Source: Azadirachta indica (lineage: Eukaryota > Streptophyta > Magnoliopsida > Sapindales > Meliaceae). Taken from it: a DNA stretch of 64,000 bases. Of the stretch, positions 10,409 through 24,225 are shown piece by piece; position 1 is the stretch's first letter, and the number at the start of each line of letters is the position of its first letter. The DNA lies in the NCBI GenBank assembly GCA_022749755.1, contig CM040448.1:1918481-1982480 (forward strand), written 5' to 3'. Position numbers and translations under genes: made by a program. A model generated the notes under the pieces. It saw nothing but the letters and a program-made list of their open reading frames with translations, had not been told where the DNA came from and made no database searches.

Positions 10409-13215
10409 TTAAGCAGGAAGTAAACTTTTAGAAATAACATCAAACGATATTCCATTTTCTTGTAATCGTTGTTGAAGATCTGTAGCACCAAAAACAATTC
10501 CAGGGGGCAAAACTCCTCCCTTGGGTAGATTTCCACGCTCACTCAAGACGATAAGAGCGCACTGAATTAGTATTATTGGAGTGGTTATATAGCCAATCTC
10601 AGGTCCCATAACTCTTGTTATTATTTCCATGCCAGGTTTTGATTTGCCCTGTGAAACAAGATTGCTGTCGCTGAAGCCATGTCCGACAAACCACATTTTA
10701 AAAGAAGCACTTTTCACCTCATCTTCAGAGGGACCCTTCTTTTTGAACCATCCAAGGCTGAAAAATGAAGGAAATTTTAAGAGAAGCCACCTTCCAAAAG
10801 CACTTCCACTAAAGAGCCCAATGAACATCCCAACTGTGATGAAGCGAAATATACCAAACAAAGATTTAGATCCTAATTTTACTCCAAAATGAGCTGGCTT
10901 CACTGTGGACCAGTAAGCTTCTCTCTTTTCTATCTGTTCAGGACTCTCGTTAACCCCAGGAAGACCATGAAGGTTTTCTGTCAAAATTGAAAGAGTTCTT
11001 CGGACGACAGTAGAATCAGCCGAAGGTAGCTTCACAGCCCAAAGGCCAACCTTCTTCTGATTTTCTATCACTGGTGCTTTCGGAGGGGGTGGACCAGGAA
11101 TCTACAACCATACAAGTAGAATTAAAATCAATGTACAGCTTATGAAGGAGAATGAATTCATAATAATTTAGAAGTTTAAAAGTTGATTTACGAATAAAAA
11201 CTTAACTTGTGTTACTGTAATATTACAGATGTAACTGAAGAACCATAATGCCACATCCAAGTGAATATTTGTTGGAAAATCATTGTATCAGTCCTAAATA
11301 ATATGTCAGTATTTCTTAAGATCTTTTAGGAATCTTCACCAACGATGAAATGAAACATAAAATAGTATTTAATATACAATCAATTCCAATTTAACAGAGC
11401 ATCACATCAATTTTTCTGTGCAGAAGGATAGAAATTCAACATTGACAGAAGCATATGCTTAGAGTCAATATTAAAGAAACCTAATTTATGTAACAACAAC
11501 ATCAAGATGAAAAGAGAGAACTAGGGAACAAGCTTGTAAAATTAAACGCTCAACAGGAAAATTAAATCTGCAACAAACATCCTCACTGCTATCATTGCCC
11601 TCCCAGAACCTCAATGCCATTCCCAACCAATACTGCCAAAATTTAGGCCCCTCTCAACATCACCACCTAACTATTTCAGCAGCAGTATCGCCTACACTGC
11701 TGCTGTCAGAATTCTATTTCTAAGGCCATTAGTAACACTGCTATTGCTGAAATCATGAACAACAAAAAACACACTATACCCTGACTACTAATATTATCTA
11801 CTGTCATTCCCCTCATCATCACCAACAGCACCTTCTCCTTGTTGGCCTAAATTTTGACAATGCTCTGCATTATTTGGTCAGAGAAAGGGTTTTATATAAA
11901 TACAACAGAGCTGACTAACAAAATTTTATATTAAATCCCAAGAAAAAAACATGAACCAGAAGAGGTTCTCACCACAGGCCTCGCTCTCTTGGGTCTTGAC
12001 CGCCTCAGCTCCTGCAACTTATGTCCATTGGCCACACCCAAAACCGCTGACTCATATGTACCAAGATTCCCAACAATTCTTTTATCAGACTCCAAGCTCA
12101 AATACGCCTCAACTCGGTTTGGCAGTGCCGGGGCTATCCACTGCCTGGAATTGAACATTATCCCCAATTCAGCTGGAACTGAATCAAAACCACATGCAGA
12201 AACCACCAAAGAACCAGTCCCCGCTGCCTTCTTATGGTACTTCGCCTCCACTCTTTCCATGAACTCAGGCTCTCCACATATATCCAAGTAATCACACCTA
12301 TTAAAAATTAACAGAAAGAAAAATCACAAGACTACACATATAGTGGTAAAATGAAACCCATATTAGTTATTTATGACTACCACAATGGAGAAATAAAATA
12401 CATTCATACTCAACTCCATTCAACTCAACCTTAACTTTAGAATTAAAAAAACGAAAAAAGTTTCTATTATCAATTAAGTTATTTACCATAACATAAAAAT
12501 CACCTAGTGGGCAACAACGTTCACACTATGTTATGCAACACTTTCCCATGAGTGAGTGACATTATGTTGTCTAGTTGAGACTAACACTTCCACTCTATTT
12601 ACATGCCATTACATAAACCACACCATTTACGCAGATGTGTCACGTAAGGTGGCGAATGCTGCTCAGCCGATCATCTCTTTTGCAACTTATTACTCGGACT
12701 CAATTAATTCAATCCAAACTGTCTTAATCTCGAAAATACAATTCTTTTATAACAATTTAGCAAAATAAAGCATAATTAACAATACAGTTAACATTAAATA
12801 CTACCACAAACCCTATTATTAAAACAAATCCCTAACAAATACACAATAAAGTGGGGCAAACAGTAAATTAGAACCCGGATTCAGTACAGGCGGCGACAAC
12901 AGGCTCGCCGAATAGCCGATAAGGACCAACACAGTTAAGAATAAGCTTCGTCTGGGAGCAGAGGCGGCGGAGTGACGGTGGGTCAGTAGTATCAGCGGTG
13001 AGGATAGGAATTTGAGGTGGCGGATTGGGATGGGCCGCCCATTCGAGGGATTGAGCAAGCTTGGCGGGATTCCTTCCGGCCAAAGCTAGGGTTTTGAGCG
13101 GAGAAGAAGGAGCGTTGAGAAACTTTAAAGCTTCTCTGACAACATACTTGCCCGTAAAGCCCGAGGCTCCGAGGATTATTACATCGTATTGAAGATTCTG
13201 GGCATTTTCTTCCAT
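10409..13215 (-). CDS. Saccharopine dehydrogenase-like oxidoreductase, tandem copy C
   Basis: Complement(join(10409..11101, 11973..12297, 12875..13215)), 452 aa; phases close. The start at 13215 (MEENAQNLQYD) is chosen because it aligns with the starts of copies A and B; an in-frame ATG at 13263 would add 16 residues. It carries LGASGFTGKYVV, SACGFDSVPAELG and the PPGIVFGATDLQQRLQENGISFD block, and is the copy closest to the family consensus, so it may be the ancestral-function copy. Introns are larger (871 and 577 bp) than in copy A. A possible membrane-associated stretch lies at IGLFSGSAFGRWLLL. The role is uncertain; the name is by homology to At5g39410, and lysine catabolism should not be assumed. 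Confidence 0.88.
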
Positions 13216-14510
13216 TTTTTCTTTTCTTTTTGGGATTGGATGTGAAAGTGAAGAGCTTGACACTGGTTTTCGAGATAGCTTAGTTTGAAACTGGTTTTGA
13301 AGAGGGCTTAGTTTGTTAGTTCAGTTGGTTGACGGATTTCGGAAGTTGAGAAACGCGTGACAGTCGCCGTTGTTGCAGAAATCGAACGTCTGAAAGGAAC
13401 AATGAGACACGTAGATCCTGGATGCCACGTATTGTAGTGATTAAATTTCCTGCTGAATAACATACGAGTCCCTATATTTTTACGTTATTATATAAAAAGA
13501 TATATGTATCCATTTATGCCCAATAAGTGTTTATTCCCCGTTGATATTACATTATTATTATGCTTAATTTGCTCTTATAAGTATCTCAATCATTAAAGAT
13601 TATGAAAGTGGTAGAATTCTCATTGTATCAGTAAAATTTTCTCCAACTTAAGGACAGATATCTTACCATGTACATGTACCATGATAGATATTTTATATTT
13701 GATGTGTTAACAAAGTTAGTACGGGGATTTGAATGTCATTACCCTAGTCGTCATTAAACAAGAATATATTTATTATATTTTATTAGAAAAATTCTTGTTA
13801 ATTAATTTACTTTATTGATTATTTCCATTAATTTTTTACAATAATTTTCATGAAAAAGATCATAGTTTGATGTCAAATTCTAGTCTGCTCCACTTCTTGT
13901 CATTCTGCCTAATAGATCGAAACATTCACTTTCTTTATGTTGGATTTACGTTAACTTACTATCAAAATTAATAAAAAATATATATTTATAATTTGCATTT
14001 AAAAATAAAAATTAAATCCAATTCAACCGATCGACTAAGTTGAATTTGCTTTAATTTTGTAATTAATTTAATTAATTTCTGTTTTATTGATCGCTTGTTT
14101 AATTGAAATGTTTTATTAGTCTTGGCACGATTCGTTACTAATGATCATCAAAGTTCTCTGTCAAGATACTTCCTGGATAATGACCATCAAAGTTCATGAT
14201 TCAAGTGAATCATGTTTCTAGGAAAAGATATACACAATTCCAGAATCTGAAACTTGATATCTGAATTAATATCTGGAAATACTTCTGACAATTCCCGCAA
14301 TAATGCACATTACACCGAGTCTAAAAAGTTCCAGCTTCACCTCAGGAATGAACAATATAACTTATTTGTGATTATAGAAACACACCACTCACTCAAGATA
14401 TTGAGAAAAGAAAGCATGTACAATGCCACAAATCTCCCCGGCAAGGAAAACTCAGCAGCCATATGGACGGAAACTGTAATCCTCGGATGAAATTGAGCCT
14501 CTCTTTCTGG
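13216..14510. other. Intergenic region upstream of copy C and downstream of DUF863
   Basis: This holds the copy C promoter, then AT-rich DNA, then the probable 3' UTR of the DUF863 gene (from about 14250). The plus-strand open frame at 14254-14490 lies antisense to that UTR and resembles no family I know. No gene is supported. Confidence 0.5.
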
Positions 14511-17500
14511 TTAATTTATCGCAAGTGGAGCACTAGTAATCAAGCATCTCTGCCTTGGTGGACGTCTAGTCCTCTTTCCCCACCCGGTTAGGTTTCCATC
14601 TTCAAGTGCCACTTCTTTGCAGTTGGGCACCTGATTCTCGGGTGGGCAAACTTCAGTAGTTGGCAAACGTCTCTTTCTCCTTCCCGGGCCATTTCTATTA
14701 GTTTTCATTGCCAGACTCGATTTCCAGGTGCCACCAGTTGCTTGTATCAGCCCTTCAATTGTTTGTAGATCTTCTGTCACCTCATTTTTCAGCAGTGAAG
14801 TAAGAGTTGGAAGTACATCCCTTTGGAAATCCTTTCGCTGCCTCCCTCTCCTTCCCTGGCCTCTGCGAGGTCGTTTTGCCAGTATGTTATCAGGTTTTGG
14901 GTTTTCAAAGACTTGAGGCTTGTAATAGTATTCTTCTACCTCAGTTTCTGCCAGATTTAATGTCATATACTCAAAGTAATCCGTCCCATCAGGTACAGTA
15001 TCTTCACAACAAACACTATCCGCACCTGTTGTGACAGAAACAACCTCCTCAATAACATTCTTGTAAGAAGAAATTATATCTACAAACCAATGTAGGGGAT
15101 CCACTGGATTATCTGTTGATTGGTGACAAGAGGTATTGACCTCAGGAAGCATAAAAGATGATGAAATAGCAACTAAAGCCTCAGCCGCATCCCTGATCGG
15201 TCTTTCATGTAGCTTTCCAGATTCGGATTGTAGCAAGTCAACAGGTTCTTTAACTCGGCTTTGAATCTTTTCAAAGCCAGGAGGGACAGCAGGGCATTCT
15301 AAATTTCTTCGAAAAGGTTCAAAACCAGGAGGGTATTCTAAATTGTTCCAGAAAGGTTCAAAACCAGGAGGGTATTCTAAATTTCGATAAGATTCCAAAC
15401 CAGGAGTGCGATCCAATTTGCTTTGACAAGATTCAAAACCAGGAGGCTGATCCAATTTGCTTTGAAAATTTTCAGGACCAGGAGGGAGATCCAATTCTGC
15501 TTCAACTTTAGGTGGAGCCTCCAAATCTATCTCAATAGAATTCTTCGGATTGGTTCTAGAGGAAAAGAATGTTGGCTGCACCTCTTCTTCAACCTCTCCA
15601 TCAACGACACTCAAGTTCAAATCTATGTGATGTCTTGAATCGGCACTGTGATTAATTAATCCCTTCTCTGTCTGACCCTCCACTTTCTGCTGTTCTCCAA
15701 ATCTAGGCAACTTTGCATCCTGGGCCTTGTTATTAGGTGACTCAACTTTAAGAGAGTCAGCATTATCAACTGCCAGGGGAATGCAGCTTTGCTTTGAGGG
15801 GGTGCTAGGCAAGGGAAGCTCCTTGGATATACAAGGGTTTTCAGAAATGAAAAACCCAAGAATCTTCTTATTGCTTGAACACTCACCATTTTCATTTCTC
15901 CGGTGCTCAGCATCAAGAGCACATGTTGCCGACGAAGAATCCTGAACATGGCTCTGAATGGAGCTCTTTCTCATCATTTCAGTTTTGCCGACAAACTGCT
16001 TAAAACTGTTTTGCAAGGAATGCAGATTCAGCTGAGAAGAACCTTGACTTTCCTCAGAAGAGTCGCCATTGCATGAAGGCACCCCTTTAAGCCAAGACAA
16101 TCCTCCATCAGGACTCTGCTTACTAGTCGCATTAGCAGAAATCCCAGCGCACTGAGAGATTGCCTCATTCTGGTACCTGTTCGAAGGTACTGCATCTGCT
16201 TTCTTTTGTTCAGCAGACTTTCCATCCACCAAGGAGCCTATATCCCTGCAGTTCTTAGGACTATCTTGAGCAAATCGTTCAGAAGCAGAACTACCATCAT
16301 TTTTGCCATTCAGGTGACTAAAGCCATTAGGTGAGTTGCAAACCCTTGATTCTTTGGACTTCAACTGAGAACTACTGCATGGATAATTTTGGGAGGATGC
16401 TTCAGCATTAATACTTCGAATAGATTGGGAATTTCTACTAACAAGCAATCTGTCCTCAGTTACTTTAGGACTCTCCATCAATGTCACTGAACTCTTATTT
16501 GAATGAGTAAAGCTGCTTTGAACCGTTGTCATATCCTGACTGAACCCAGAATGAAGTTTTCTCCTAGAAGAAATGAATGATGACTCAGATTGGGCCACAT
16601 TAGATAGAGGAAAAAATGGTTGCTGCTGCATCGGCATATGAGAGTCCTCAGGTGCACCAACATTTCTTTCACAAATTTCTACACCAAAAATTTTCTTCTT
16701 TGCTTGCTGTGACCTAGAAGTTGTTGGAAAATCTTCACGAGTAAAACTTGCTGAAATGGCACATCCATTACTTGTAGTTCGACCTAAACATGGAGCAATA
16801 TCACACTATCAGTTTACATTAAATAACCCTGCAATACCACATGACTGCACTACTAAATTTTTTATTCCGGCTTTAATGCCAGATAGATAAAATGCAACTT
16901 CAAAAAAATAATAGACTTGCATAACGGCAACTTCTAACACAAAGGACCACTAAAGCTATATTTAGAAACATATTTATATATATATATATATATATAATAA
17001 ATAAATAAACCAAATTAGAAACGGATTATTCAATGAGATAACAAATCCCAGCATAAGATTCCTTTTATTTTTCTCCTAAAAGAGAAAGACAATGACTTCC
17101 CTTGACTTGTAACAACACTTGGTAGAAAGACGACTCTCAGTAGATTTTTTCAATAATTTCCAATGATAAACCTTTATGTGCTGTGAACATTCCATATTAG
17201 CTGGGAATAGACTGCTCCTCTTCATGGGAAATTCTTGCTGTAGATGTGACATAAGAAAATCATACTTTTCAAATTCTTTGGAATATAACAAAACATTTTC
17301 AAATTTCAGTTTTGACACCTTATTATTCAGATTTAACTTTGTTTCTGCTCCTCGGTTAAAACACATTACCTTGGAAGTTTTATAGAGGCAGAAAACTAAT
17401 CGATTCTTCTCATCAATAATGCAGCAGAAAAGCAAATTAATGTAGCATCCAGCCACTTCTAGTTTATGCAAATTGACTAACAGACTAAAGTAAAATTAAA

Positions 17501-18697
17501 ACCCCTCAAGAATATAAATCTACATTGCAAAATAAACTTACCAGGTTCACTATAGGGTAACCACCCTTTTTGTTGCCTTTCATTCTCTAAATGCATATTG
17601 CTGAGGTTAAATCCAGCCTCTCTTCCTTTACCAGGGTTTTGACAAAAACTAGCCAAGCCCTGAAAGCCAGAATGTGAATTGGAGGATAGAACCTGTCTTT
17701 CCATCTCCTCTTTGGAGTATACAGTATGTCCCAAAACATCAGAGGATGCTGAAGGATATGCTTCTGTAACCTTGATAGGTTCATTCAAATTACCCAACCC
17801 ATGGGGATTCCTGATATGCAGATTAGCCCTCAGCATATCATTATTACAGGCAGAGTTCATGCCAGCATGAATAGATAAATTTCCATCTCTATCACGTGAC
17901 ACCTCATGCTTCCTGCTACGAAGATAAATTTCCACCGTTGACACTTCAGAAACTCCTCGACCTTCTTCTTCATCATCAACATACGCATCAGCAGGAAGTT
18001 CAAGATCAAATAACCTTCTTCGCAACTTCTTGCATCCGGGTTCCAAAGTCTCACAGTCCTTCGATCTTAATCCATTTTGGGTAGGACCATAACTGGACTG
18101 CAGGATATTTTCTTTTGTGGATCCCAATCGACACTGGATGTTATCAGTACCTGAAATGGACAGTCTACCATGTGTTAAGGACAAGTTTGAAGAATACTGC
18201 CTCTCATTGTCATCTGACACCGGAATTCCAGATGAATAAACACTAAATTGTGATGCCCCCGCTGGAACCATATGTCCATTCAATTCCTTGCTCCTCATTT
18301 CATTCATCATATCCCTCTGTATTTTGTAAAGTCTATGGAGTTCATAGAGCTGAAAAACAAAACCGTGTATCAATAAGTTCAAAAGTCAGAAAAATGCCAA
18401 TATTACTCATCTTTCATGACGAACATGCAGCTTGTCCTTTCACCTTACAATTCTAACTCTATAGTTCAACAGAGAAGTTTGAGAAAATAATACCTGATGC
18501 CGAAACATGGAATCATGCTTCAATATAGTTTGCCTCAGTTGTTCCTTGTCATATTCCTGATTAATATCTATTGCCGGCCTTGTCAAGAAAAGATCACGGT
18601 GCTGGCCAAATATATTGTTCTGCTGATGTAAAGACCAGCTACCATTACTAGAATTCTTATTTAGATCTCTCAAAGAATAATAACCCGGCTGATACAT
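14511..18697 (-). CDS. DUF863 family protein
   Basis: Complement(join(14511..16783, 17542..18349, 18494..18697)), 1094 aa; phases close. Family marks: YQPGYYSLRDLN at the N-terminus, MFRHQ|LYELHRLYKIQRDMM across the first junction, KKKIFGVEI at the start of the large exon, and the conserved C-terminus with DYFEYMTLNL, RRGQGRRGRQRKDFQRDVLP, EVTEDLQTIEGL and GWGKRTRRPPRQRC. The Arg-rich stretches suggest a nuclear protein; molecular function is unknown and old labels such as T-box factor are not supported. A repeat region (L-x-x-PPGFE, nt 15262-15498) sits in the middle. The frame stays open upstream of the ATG to an acceptor near 18719 or 18724 (VTEIQSK), so a small 5' coding exon cannot be excluded; relatives begin MGTKVQ-K. 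Confidence 0.85.
15262..15498 (-). repeat. Tandem PPGFE-type coding repeats in the DUF863 gene
   Basis: Six consecutive units of about 12-16 residues follow the pattern L-[DE]-x-PPGFE-x(4-6): LDLPPGPENF, LDQPPGFESC, LDRTPGLESY, LEYPPGFEPFW, LEYPPGFEPFR, LECPAVPPGFEKI. At DNA level the 26-mer beginning ttcaaaaccaggagg is nearly identical at 15318 and 15357, so the latest duplication is recent. Confidence 0.8.
16975..16995. repeat. (TA)n microsatellite in DUF863 intron
   Basis: An uninterrupted run of about ten TA units, followed by AATAAATAAATAAA, in the 758-bp intron between the second and third coding exons. Confidence 0.9.
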
Positions 18698-18719
18698 CTT
18701 GGATTGTATTTCAGTTACC

Positions 18720-21700
18720 TGTTCTGCAAAATGAACAGAAATTGAGATATTACTTGCATTGATGTAGGAAAAATTTAAAAAAAAAAAGTAGAAAGTGAAC
18801 AGAGAAGCACAAATATGAACTAGTAAAATTTCAAATGGTGATCCCCCGATCTTATAGTGGATGCTGCAAAAAAAATGAGCATATAATTAATTAAGAGTGG
18901 GACTCTATGTCCCTAACTTGATAATCTGGAACCTCGAGTAATGCAATAATAAAAGAAGATCACTGAAAATTATGACACTCAATTAGCTACCTGAAACAGT
19001 CCAAATCATAAGTGAAATCAATACCGATACTTTCCCAAAACGTTCATATAAGGAATGAAAAATCTAGCTAGAGACCTAGAAACCCATACAAAGCATTCAA
19101 CGAAAAAAGATAACATCATTAACCTCCTGTCAACAAAAAAACATTAATGAAGTAACAATAACCAAAACTATTGCAAACATCCACTAACATTGAGCCAAAA
19201 ACCAGAATTTAAAGTGAGATCACGCACAAATCAATCATCAAACTCCAAAACAATCATGCTCAAGGAGACCCAGAATCAAGGGAAAAGAGCAAATAACACA
19301 AATTCTCTAAACACAGAGATCAAAAGGCAAGTTAAAAATAAATACCTCATAATTATATATCCTCCACCAGCACTTATCAAAGCTGCTTCACAAAATTCAC
19401 CAAATATTTCAGAAACCAGACAATTCTCAAAAGCATCAGAAAACAAAAGGTACACAAAACCCATTTTGCAAACCACCAGTTAGAACCAAAAAAGAGTGAA
19501 AAAAAGAGTTTCTTTTCTCTCTCTATACTGCCAGTAAAGAAGCAGCTTAGCTTAGATCATCAGCAGACAAATTAAAATTATATAAGAAAAACTTCAGATC
19601 TTCTTCTGGGCCAGAACCTGATAAGACGATAGAGAGATCCCACATCCCAAATAAAAGATCTTCTACATAATAGCCCTTCTTCCTACAACAACAACAACAA
19701 CGACTTCAAAGACTTAAATTTTGTCAACTTGTGGTCTGTCTCTCATTATTCTATATACTTTGCTTCAGCTTTGGCTTTGTTTCAATGATTTCTTTTCCAA
19801 TATTTTTTTGATTTTTTTATTGATGGGGTTATCGAGGATGTGAAAGATATGGGCAATTTTTTTCACATTTTCTAGATTCTCTCGACCTTCCATGCTTTTT
19901 GGGTACACATTTTTTTTATTTCTTAATGGGTAATAACATTCAGCGCCCTTCTATTTATGATTTTTTAATTAACGTTAAATATATTCATTTATATCAAATA
20001 AGCCCTAACTCCTTTGGGTGGTAGCTAGTGATTAAACTCATCCATCCTGTGCTAGCATAAAATCAACGAATTTAAGTTAATCTAAAATAACATAATTATT
20101 ATATTCATGTCATCTATTTAATTATCTTCTTAATTTTTTATTTAAAACTTTTGACATGTAAACTCATTTACAATATAATTAACTATTTAAATAACTATTA
20201 AATTAATATTTGTCAAAATTTCAAAAAATATTTAATTATACTTACTATATTTTTAAATAATTAATGATTATATTTTATTTATAATGGCTAAAATGTCATT
20301 ATATGTGTATTTGATATGACAAATCAATTCAAATTTGTGGCTTAATTAGATTAAGACTATACCTAATATCAATAATTGAATAATATATGTTTAAATTATA
20401 AAAGAACTCAGGGGTGTGATGTAATTATGAATATTTATTAAATAAGTACTTTTGACAAGAGAGCAGAAAAATAAATTGGTGGAGTGGGCCTGGGTGCATT
20501 CAGACAACAACCCAACAGTTTCCAAAAGTAACTGATCCCCGCTCTTCAATCTCTCTTCAATGAGAATGAGAGAGATCTTTTGAAGAATGTTACAACCACG
20601 CGAACCAACAGCGCGTGAATTGTATTGTTCAAATAAACGTAGTATTACAGAACAGAATCTACCCATCGATCTTTTAACGACTGTTGTTGTTTACTGACAC
20701 CGCACACTTTACTTACTACACTCGATTGAATGAAGCATCTGACGCATGGTGAATTATTGTCCCTTTTTTTTTTTTTTCTTCTTCTTTTTATTTACCTTTT
20801 TTTAATTATTTACATTATAAATTTAAAATTTTAGAAATTTATATTTCCTCAAAATATAAATTAATAAATTTACAAATATAGAATATGGAATAATAATAGG
20901 TCATAAATTTAATGATATTTTTTTTACTATAAATACATCTAATAATATTAAAATTGAAATTCTTCTGAAAGTTTTTTTATATATATATATATGTTATTTT
21001 AAACCACTCTAAAGTTTTATACATATAAATATTAAATAAATTCTACAGTTAGTTGAAAAAGTTTTAAATATAGTGTGAGTTTATAAGAGAGTTTGTATTA
21101 CGATCATCTAGATTAGGCTTGGTTCACTAGTTTAACGATATTTTATGTTATTAAATTTTAGGAATTTATTTGTTTATGTTTAAGATTAAGAATAAATTGA
21201 AATATTATAACTATTCATTATTTTTATTTTTTTTATAATATTATAAATAATTTTTGTCATAGGTGTTAGTGGTGGGTGTCATTTCACACAAGAAAAAGCC
21301 GGGTAAATAAAAAAAAGAAATTATCAACTCTACGAAAGAAAATTAAAATTCATAATTTAATAATTAAAGATAGAGATAGGTTGATGCATTTATTGGAAAC
21401 ATAGGCTAAATGGAATGAATAGTTGGATTATTGCTTTTTTTTGGTTGTGTTTGTTTCATTGGTTCTTTATTCCTTATTTCTCTTTATAGTATTACCCATT
21501 ACTATTATTGTTGTTATTTTAAGTAACAATTTTAGTTTGTAGCCAATTCAATTGTATCTTGTTCTTGATTCTCGATGTTGGATAATCCTTTCATTTCCTA
21601 TTTCATTTCATTTGTGGAGATCTTAGTATGACCAATATCACCATACTATAACTAAAATCATCACACGTATACAAAGTTTAAAAGTTTTTAGGTTGTGTTC

Positions 21701-24225
21701 ATACTTACCTTTTTTTTGAAATATAAATTTGATACAATTCATTATTTATTTGTGCAAATTAATACTAATTTACATCAACACGGTATTGAATTTTGTAAAT
21801 TCGTGTTAATTTTTTACCAAATTAATATTGAATTAAACATCAATTAGCAATTTAATGGTAACTCTCTAGTCCCGATCTTCCCATTCAATGAATTATTGGA
21901 CTTGAAAAATAAATGCTTGCTAAAGAATTTGTACCCTAAGTAGTCATTATACTTTCAAATTAAAGAATACCAAATGTGAGAAGTCATATTTTTTTTTAAA
22001 AAGTAAAATTTAAAGCACCATTTGAAAATAATATCATATGCAATCTTATCTTTACATCATGTTATCATATTTGTTTTTTATTTTAACGAAAAAATTAATA
22101 AAAGAAAAAGTGAAAAATATTTAAATCTAAATTTTCTTCCCTCATCTTTTTTTTATAAAAAAAATTAAACTAATATATATGAATTTCCATAAACCCCATT
22201 TCATTGCAGAGAATTTCTATGAGAAATAACATGAACAATTTCTAGTATTTAGGCTTGCCATAAGAAACGAAACTGCAGCTTTTGAAATAATAGGGAAAAA
22301 GCTGCTTTTTGCTAAAGCACTTTCAATTGGAGCAGATTGATCGGAAGAGATAACCAAAAGGTGGAAGAATAAAGGGTTTCAAAAAAAAAAAACAAAGTGT
22401 GATTGATATGACATGATTACCGAGCATGATATGTAGCCTAAACATCTTCAGCCCCAAATTAACCCTAACTTTTCAACTTAATCTTCTTCTAGTGGGCTTA
22501 AAAATTAAAATTTCATAATTAACTTATTGGGTTTTCTTGTGTGGGATCGTGTGCTTTTTGTCAAAAAGTTAAAAAAAATCTACCACCTTTATTAAGTACC
22601 AGCTTTTAAATGAAATAATATTATTTAAATCTCTATATTTTTATAGTTTTATAAATACCGACATGAGTTATTAATGTATAGCAAAGAATTTCTCTGCTAG
22701 TATTTTTTCTTTTAAATTACAAATTACATGTATAATATATTAATATTACATTTAAAATTTGTTAAAAATTAAATGTTTTGATTAAATTTAATTCACCGCT
22801 ACTTAAAAATTTACTCTTATTATAGCGAAATCTATCTCCCTTATTTTTTAAAAAAAAAATAATTTTTACTTTACACTTTTAAAAGTTGAACTCCTTTTTA
22901 TACCTACAACTCTAAGTAAAAGGCGATTGACTCTATGGTTAAATTAATATTATAAAAATAGTATAATTACTTTAATTAAAATTGAGAACTTATTTGATAT
23001 AAATAGATAAATTATATTGTTATTTATAAAAATAAAAAATATGAGGACAATATGTTATATCACCAACTTTAAATATATAATTATATACCAACCAAAGCAA
23101 ATCTTAAGTTAATGCATCCATTTAATAAAATATATAAATATATGGAATATAATAATGAAAATAGCTTGAATGTGGTTGAGGGTTTGGTGAAAAGCGGAGA
23201 ATTTATGCGATTGCAATTATGGTTGTAATAAATTTTGTGGGAAATGAATGTGATTGATGAGTATATCTATAGAAATGTTGTGATCATAAGCACTCCAATC
23301 CAAATATATGAGTGACTCTTAATGAATTTTTGACAATTCAACTATCAAATGTTGCCCTCCATCATCAACTAAGAATAATATTAGATGCGATTAATTATCA
23401 GATATTATTATTATTATTATAATTAATCTAATAATTAGTGAAAGAAATTATCATTTTATATAAAATAAGGAATTCTCCGAAATGGAAAATTAGAAGATGT
23501 GAAAAAGAAAAAGTTGGATTGGTGAAAATTCTTCAAACTCAAATTGAAGATCAAAAGTTTCAAATATTCTCTTTTTGTCTTTCCTTTTTCTTTTGGAATA
23601 ATAAACAATGAGAAATTGGTAAGAAAATTAAGTTTTTGGGGAACCTAATTATGATTGGACTCTGTTTTGAGGGCCATTTTTTATTTTTATTTTTTTTTAA
23701 CTTTTCTATGTTAGAATTTGCTTTACAATGAGGTTATTTCATGTTCAAATTTGAAATGGGAACGTACAATATTGTTCCTTTTATATGCCCTACATTCAAG
23801 GACATTGTCTTTTTTTTTTTCTTTTTTCTTATGTGCGCTAAGTTATGCATTATAGTCCTGACATGATTTGAGCAAGTACATTAGTCATCACATCTAAATT
23901 AAATAAGTCATAGGTGAATTAGGTATATTTGTATTCAATTCCAAGAACAAAGTGATAGCATTACACCGACATTGTGTTAGTTCGATCTGGCCCATTTAAC
24001 ATGTTTGTCATTCAGTAGATGATCACCATCATCATATAATGTCAATTCGCCAACATAAATTCAATTGCATATGTGGTAAATGGAAAATACTAAATTAATG
24101 ATTTGGAAAAGTAAATGAAAAACATAACGGCTATTGAAAGATCACGTTATACAATTCTAGGGCAATTCCTTGGCACAAGCTACCCTTTTCTGTTCACCTT
24201 GTAAAATAGTCCCTAAAGTTTAGGC
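18720..24225. other. DUF863 leader followed by gene-poor AT-rich DNA
   Basis: The first kilobase (to about 19780) probably holds the 5' UTR exons and introns of the DUF863 gene; a CT/GTTGTT-rich leader is visible on the minus strand near 19680-19760. From 19800 to 24225 the DNA is highly AT-rich with poly-A/T runs and no credible coding region. A GC-richer island at about 20470-20760 stands out but its only open frame (20391-20666, minus) resembles nothing. No transposon protein, tRNA or LTR pair was recognised. Confidence 0.5.

Noticed and set aside
20391..20666. 91-residue minus-strand frame in a slightly GC-richer island
   Set aside because: No recognisable motif, no splice context and no neighbour that would explain it; could be part of an untranslated RNA but nothing supports this.
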